Source: Caldifarciminota bacterium (GTDB taxonomy: Bacteria; Hydrothermota; Hydrothermia; B15-G9; WFZT01). Taken from it: a DNA stretch of 8,642 nucleotides. Below, piece after piece: positions 6,207 through 8,642 of the stretch (positions within the stretch are counted from its first letter, which is position 1; every line of letters starts with the position of its first letter). The stretch is taken from contig JALSOD010000238.1 in the NCBI GenBank assembly GCA_026986655.1, positions 1-8,642 on the forward strand, in the 5' to 3' direction. The position numbers and the translations under genes were made by a program. The notes under the pieces were generated by a model. That model had not been told where the DNA came from, made no database searches, and saw nothing but the letters and a program-made list of their open reading frames with translations.

Positions 6207-6891
6207 CTGGAGATTGTTTTACACGAAAACTCCTCGGTTCACCCAAAATCGTAAATTCTACCTCGTAATTCTCAACTTTTCCTTGTTTGTTCTCAATAAA
6301 AGCTCTCTCGAATTTCTCAAGGATCTCTGATGGTAGAACATTTGTAACCCTTTTACCAATAAGATCATCAGGGTTAAATTCTACAAGATTCCTGGGGTTA
6401 TTCGAATAAACAAACGTCATTTTGCTGTCTATCAAAAAGACTATATCACCTACGGAATTGAGAAAAGTTTCAAGAAGTACTCTGGTTTCTTTTAGCTGTC
6501 TTATATGCTCACTTTCAGACGAGGGGTCAAGAATAAATCCTGTTACTGTGTAATCGTCATTATGGCGGTATATTTTCGATACAAGTGTTACGGTAAATTC
6601 TTTTCCGTCTTTCTTCACTGCTTTAAATGAACAAATTAATTTCTCGTACTCACCCAGCCCACTAATAACAGCATCTCTCCATTCTGGATGAATCAATGAA
6701 GAGAACTCAACCTTTTCAAGAAGCTCATTTTCAGAATATCCAAATAATTTGGAAAATGTAGAGTTTACAAAAGTAAACTTTCCGTTGGATATGCTAAAGA
6801 TGGCGTATCCAGTTTCATCAGCCAGATGAATCAGGATGTCTTTTATATTTTCATTATACTTATCCACATTACTACTCCCCGAAGCTTCCAT
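6199..6891 (-). CDS. Tandem PAS sensor region (5' part of a frameshifted PAS-PAS-PAS-HD-GYP gene)
   Basis: A 230-residue frame with a first PAS domain (~25-122; 'GYAIFSISNGKFTFVNSTFSKLFGYSE' pattern, PAC part with VKKDGKEF) and a second PAS (~138 onward) that breaks off at VKQSPVF. The missing half, LEGQFKGVVLVIHDIT, lies in the next frame directly downstream. The intact protein would have ~574 residues and be a soluble sensor; no membrane helices are seen. ATG 6891 has no SD at a proper distance. A GTG at codon 9 (6867) is preceded by GGGGAG at 7 nt and is a possible alternative start. The upstream etfB-like gene ends ~100 bp away on the same strand. Ligand or signal cannot be read from the PAS sequences. 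Confidence 0.8.
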   Translation of the reverse strand: MEASGSSNVDKYNENIKDILIHLADETGYAIFSISNGKFTFVNSTFSKLFGYSENELLEKVEFSSLIHPEWRDAVISGLGEYEKLICSFKAVKKDGKEFTVTLVSKIYRHNDDYTVTGFILDPSSESEHIRQLKETRVLLETFLNSVGDIVFLIDSKMTFVYSNNPRNLVEFNPDDLIGKRVTNVLPSEILEKFERAFIENKQGKVENYEVEFTILGEPRSFRVKQSPVF

Positions 6892-6924
6892 TCAAGATGG
6901 ATTCTTCAAAAATACTCCCCTCCT
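6892..6924 (-). promoter_or_regulatory. Strong Shine-Dalgarno with a 5-codon mini-ORF ending TGA-ATG at the PAS gene start
   Basis: AGGAGGGG (6924-6917) is the best ribosome site near the PAS gene but lies 27 nt (from AGGAGG) before ATG 6891. At 9 nt from AGGAGG is a TTG (6909) that reads TTG AAG AAT CCA TCT TGA, and the ATG of the PAS frame follows at once in the same frame. Either ribosomes re-initiate at ATG, or the TGA is another point lesion in a start region. Confidence 0.4.
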
Positions 6925-6953
6925 GAACCCATAACACAAACTGGGAAGGTGTT

Positions 6954-6982
6954 ACTATAATAATAAAGTAAGTCCTTTCTAA
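6954..6982 (-). promoter_or_regulatory. Possible weak promoter for the PAS/HD-GYP gene
   Basis: TTAGAA (6982-6977), 17 nt, TATAGT (6959-6954) on the minus strand, in the AT-rich gap after the etfB-like stop. The -35 match is poor, so the gene may instead be read through from the operon upstream. Confidence 0.25.
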
Positions 6983-6994
6983 AAGCTAAAGATG

Positions 6995-7630
6995 CTATGG
7001 AAGTTCTGTTGAAACTTGAATCTTACCTGGTTCTGGCAATTCGAAGTCTGGTTCAATAACTGTTACCTGTTTTTTTCTTGAGAGTAGAATCATTTTTGCA
7101 GAAGGCCTTCTCGGTTTATTGGACTCGGGCTTCACGGTTGCAAGAATGGGTAAATTTACGGCCTCGCCATTAATTTTCGCTGTATTGTTGATAATCTCGA
7201 CATCCTCAATATTACCGATAAATTTGATCCCGAGAGCCGCTGCAACTCTTTGAGGAACTTCTCCAACCATGTGAATGGTCGAGAAAGAACCACCAAGAAT
7301 CAGATCATATTCATTCTCCTTCAAGTAGTTTGCAATTGCTGCGGCAACCTGATTTGAATCTAATTCTACGTTGAACTTTAGTAGAATTACCTCATCCGCA
7401 CCCAGTGCATAAATCTCTTTAAGGGTTGTTGCTGTATCCTCATTCCCTACTGATAGAGCCGTGACACTGGCAACTCCGGTATCTTTCAGCTTAAGAGCAA
7501 GCTCAAGTGCAAATCTGTCGTTTGGATTTATGATTCTTTTCTCTCGCTCAAAAACTTTTGCCTTCGAGCGAGAGACACCAAGTCCCTCTGGATTGGGTAC
7601 CTCCTTAACAAGCACAATTATTCTTTTCAT
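6995..7630 (-). CDS. Electron transfer flavoprotein beta-subunit-like protein
   Basis: A 211-residue protein of the EtfB/FixA family. Seen: the N-terminal strand MKRIIVLVKEVPNP, IINPNDRFALELALKLKD (33-50), VTALSVGNEDTATTLKEIYALGADEVILL (56-84) and a C-terminal PRRPSAKMILLSRKK. Typical EtfB has ~250-260 residues, so this one is short. The AMP loop, usually like 'DGDTGQVGPELAE.LG', reads STIHMVGEVPQRVAAALG (117-134) and lacks both aspartates. EtfB normally pairs with EtfA to carry FAD and pass electrons from dehydrogenases, but no etfA is in the window. The start is ATG 7630: AAGGAGGT sits 7 nt before it, whereas the in-frame TTG at 7636 is too close to that site. The upstream gene's TGA ends 2 nt before the ATG, so the two are coupled. 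Confidence 0.82.
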   Translation of the reverse strand: MKRIIVLVKEVPNPEGLGVSRSKAKVFEREKRIINPNDRFALELALKLKDTGVASVTALSVGNEDTATTLKEIYALGADEVILLKFNVELDSNQVAAAIANYLKENEYDLILGGSFSTIHMVGEVPQRVAAALGIKFIGNIEDVEIINNTAKINGEAVNLPILATVKPESNKPRRPSAKMILLSRKKQVTVIEPDFELPEPGKIQVSTELP

Positions 7631-7632
7631 TG

Positions 7633-8193
7633 TCAAACCTCCTTCAGTATTTTAGATTGTAAAGCTTTCACGGAAGAAATAACGAGAATAATCCCTGCGA
7701 TAATAGCCCCCCAGATTCCAAGCAAAGAAAATGCAGTAACTATGACCCCGGCGATAAACACCCCAATGGATATTGATAGAAATGACTTATGAGGGTTTAA
7801 TTTCAAGAGTGCTGCGATCATCGCGCCCGTCCATGCTCCAGTTCCTGGTAATGGAATTGCTACAAATAGCATGAGTCCAAGCATCTCATACCTTAATATT
7901 TTTTCACGGTTCTTTTCCGCCCTTCTCTCAAGTTTTTCGTAAAATTTACGTCCAGGCTGCGTTTTTGAAAAAAAGCTCATGACGGGTATTAGCAAGTAAA
8001 GTATCGGATAAACCGGTATGAGATTTCCAAGCACTGAGATTATATAAACTTTGACAAAATTCATTTTGTAATATAGAATCCCAAGTGGTATGGCAGCTCT
8101 CAACTCAACTATTGGGAGCATGGAAACTATAAAGGTTACAAGCTCTTTGTTGTGGATGGAGTGCTGAACTAATTCAATGATTTTCTCGCTCAT
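7633..8193 (-). CDS. COG2426 family membrane protein (small multidrug export, Sm_multidrug_ex-like)
   Basis: A 186-residue integral membrane protein. The family signatures are clear: PIVELRAAIPLG (27-38) and FVAIPLPGTGAWTGA (110-124), proline-rich halves resembling re-entrant loops. Hydrophobic helices lie at about 46-76, 103-130 and 138-175, with a charged cytoplasmic segment between (RKFYEKLERRAEKNREK). 'Small multidrug export' is the family label, and the transported substrate is not established. The ATG at 8193 has only a weak GAAGA before it. The gene overlaps the upstream RibD-type gene by 20 bp and ends 2 nt before the etfB-like start, so the three form a tightly packed operon. Confidence 0.85.
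   Translation of the reverse strand: MSEKIIELVQHSIHNKELVTFIVSMLPIVELRAAIPLGILYYKMNFVKVYIISVLGNLIPVYPILYLLIPVMSFFSKTQPGRKFYEKLERRAEKNREKILRYEMLGLMLFVAIPLPGTGAWTGAMIAALLKLNPHKSFLSISIGVFIAGVIVTAFSLLGIWGAIIAGIILVISSVKALQSKILKEV
7637..7644 (-). promoter_or_regulatory. Near-perfect Shine-Dalgarno that fixes the etfB-like start
   Basis: AAGGAGGT on the minus strand (7644-7637). The AGGAGG core is 7 nt from ATG 7630 and lies inside the 3' end of the upstream membrane-protein gene. It rules out the TTG at 7636 as the start. Confidence 0.8.
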
Positions 8194-8642
8194 TCTTCAA
8201 AACTAAGAGTATATCCTCCTCTATTTTTTCTGATGAAACAATTTTAAACCTCCTGCTCTCACCAAGCTCTTTCTTTACACCTTCTAATATACTTAGACCG
8301 TCTCCGAGGAAAAGAGGAGAGAAAAATAGGTAAATTTTATCCCAGAGATCTTGCTCTATAAGTTCCCCTGAGATATGGGCCCCCCCTTCAAAAAGAACAG
8401 ATCTAATACACTGTTCACCCATTAATTTAATAGCTGAAGAAAGATTTACCCTTCCATTTTTATTTGCATCAACAAACCACACTTCCACCCCGCGTTTTTC
8501 GAATCTTTTAGCTTCTACCCTATTTCCTCTGTTGTCCACCGTAATAATTGCAGTTTTTGCAACCTTTGTGTCAAAGACTCTAAAAGTCTCTTTAAAATCA
8601 ATCTTACTGGCAATAATTATCCTGATAGGGTATTTTGCTGGA
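8174..8642 (-). CDS. RibD C-terminal-type reductase (riboflavin biosynthesis), 5' end outside window
   Basis: The frame is open from the right edge to TGA at 8176-8174, giving 155 visible residues. The internal GTG at 8539 is not the start, because family-like sequence continues before it (PIRIIIASKIDF, then FDTKVAKTAIITV). The C-terminal signature VLFEGGAHISGELIEQDLWD followed by KIYLFFSPLFLGDG matches the RibD_C reductase fold, which reduces the ribosylamino-pyrimidine intermediate of riboflavin synthesis with NADPH. Whether an N-terminal deaminase domain is present (full RibD) or this is a stand-alone reductase cannot be seen. It leads the operon as far as visible, overlapping the COG2426 gene by 20 bp, with the flavoprotein gene third. 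Confidence 0.85.
   Translation of the reverse strand, partial: PAKYPIRIIIASKIDFKETFRVFDTKVAKTAIITVDNRGNRVEAKRFEKRGVEVWFVDANKNGRVNLSSAIKLMGEQCIRSVLFEGGAHISGELIEQDLWDKIYLFFSPLFLGDGLSILEGVKKELGESRRFKIVSSEKIEEDILLVLKNERENH

Overview
The window is an AT-rich, gene-dense stretch of a bacterial chromosome. No rRNA, tRNA, CRISPR array or insertion sequence was seen. The gene set is a LVIVD-repeat propeller with a C-terminal sorting-like tail, a secreted GHL10-type protein, a NapH-type iron-sulfur membrane protein with a tiny CxxC partner, a PAS/HD-GYP protein, an ETF-beta-like flavoprotein and a COG2426 membrane protein. This suggests an anaerobic, diderm-type bacterium, perhaps of the FCB or WOR-3-like candidate lineages. 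That assignment is a low-confidence inference.

Layout from left to right. (1) The 3' end of a plus-strand radical SAM gene, then a strong hairpin and a perfect 17-bp tandem repeat. (2) A minus-strand seven-blade LVIVD propeller gene. Its signal peptide, ribosome site and promoter are all visible upstream but are cut off by one in-frame TAA. (3) A divergent plus-strand pair: a 48-residue membrane CxxC protein and a NapH/CcoG-like polyferredoxin, joined by a TAATG stop/start overlap and apparently read from a leaderless promoter. (4) A minus-strand pair, GHL10-type secreted protein then CDF zinc exporter, joined by another TAATG. The GHL10 gene has the same leaderless promoter geometry. (5) A minus-strand sensor gene (PAS-PAS-PAS-HD-GYP) split by a frameshift in a T6 run. 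(6) A compact minus-strand operon: RibD-type reductase (running off the right edge), COG2426 membrane protein, ETF-beta-like protein.

The right-hand operon may tie riboflavin synthesis to a flavoprotein of the ETF class, but no ETF-alpha gene is in the window. The left and middle parts hold envelope and redox functions that need not work together.

The most notable points are the small CxxC/polyferredoxin module, the two promoters that put the start codon 8 nt after the -10 box, the single-base lesions in two large genes, and an HD-GYP domain in which two expected metal ligands are each one base change from the usual residue. I see no clear sign of a wholly new multi-gene system.
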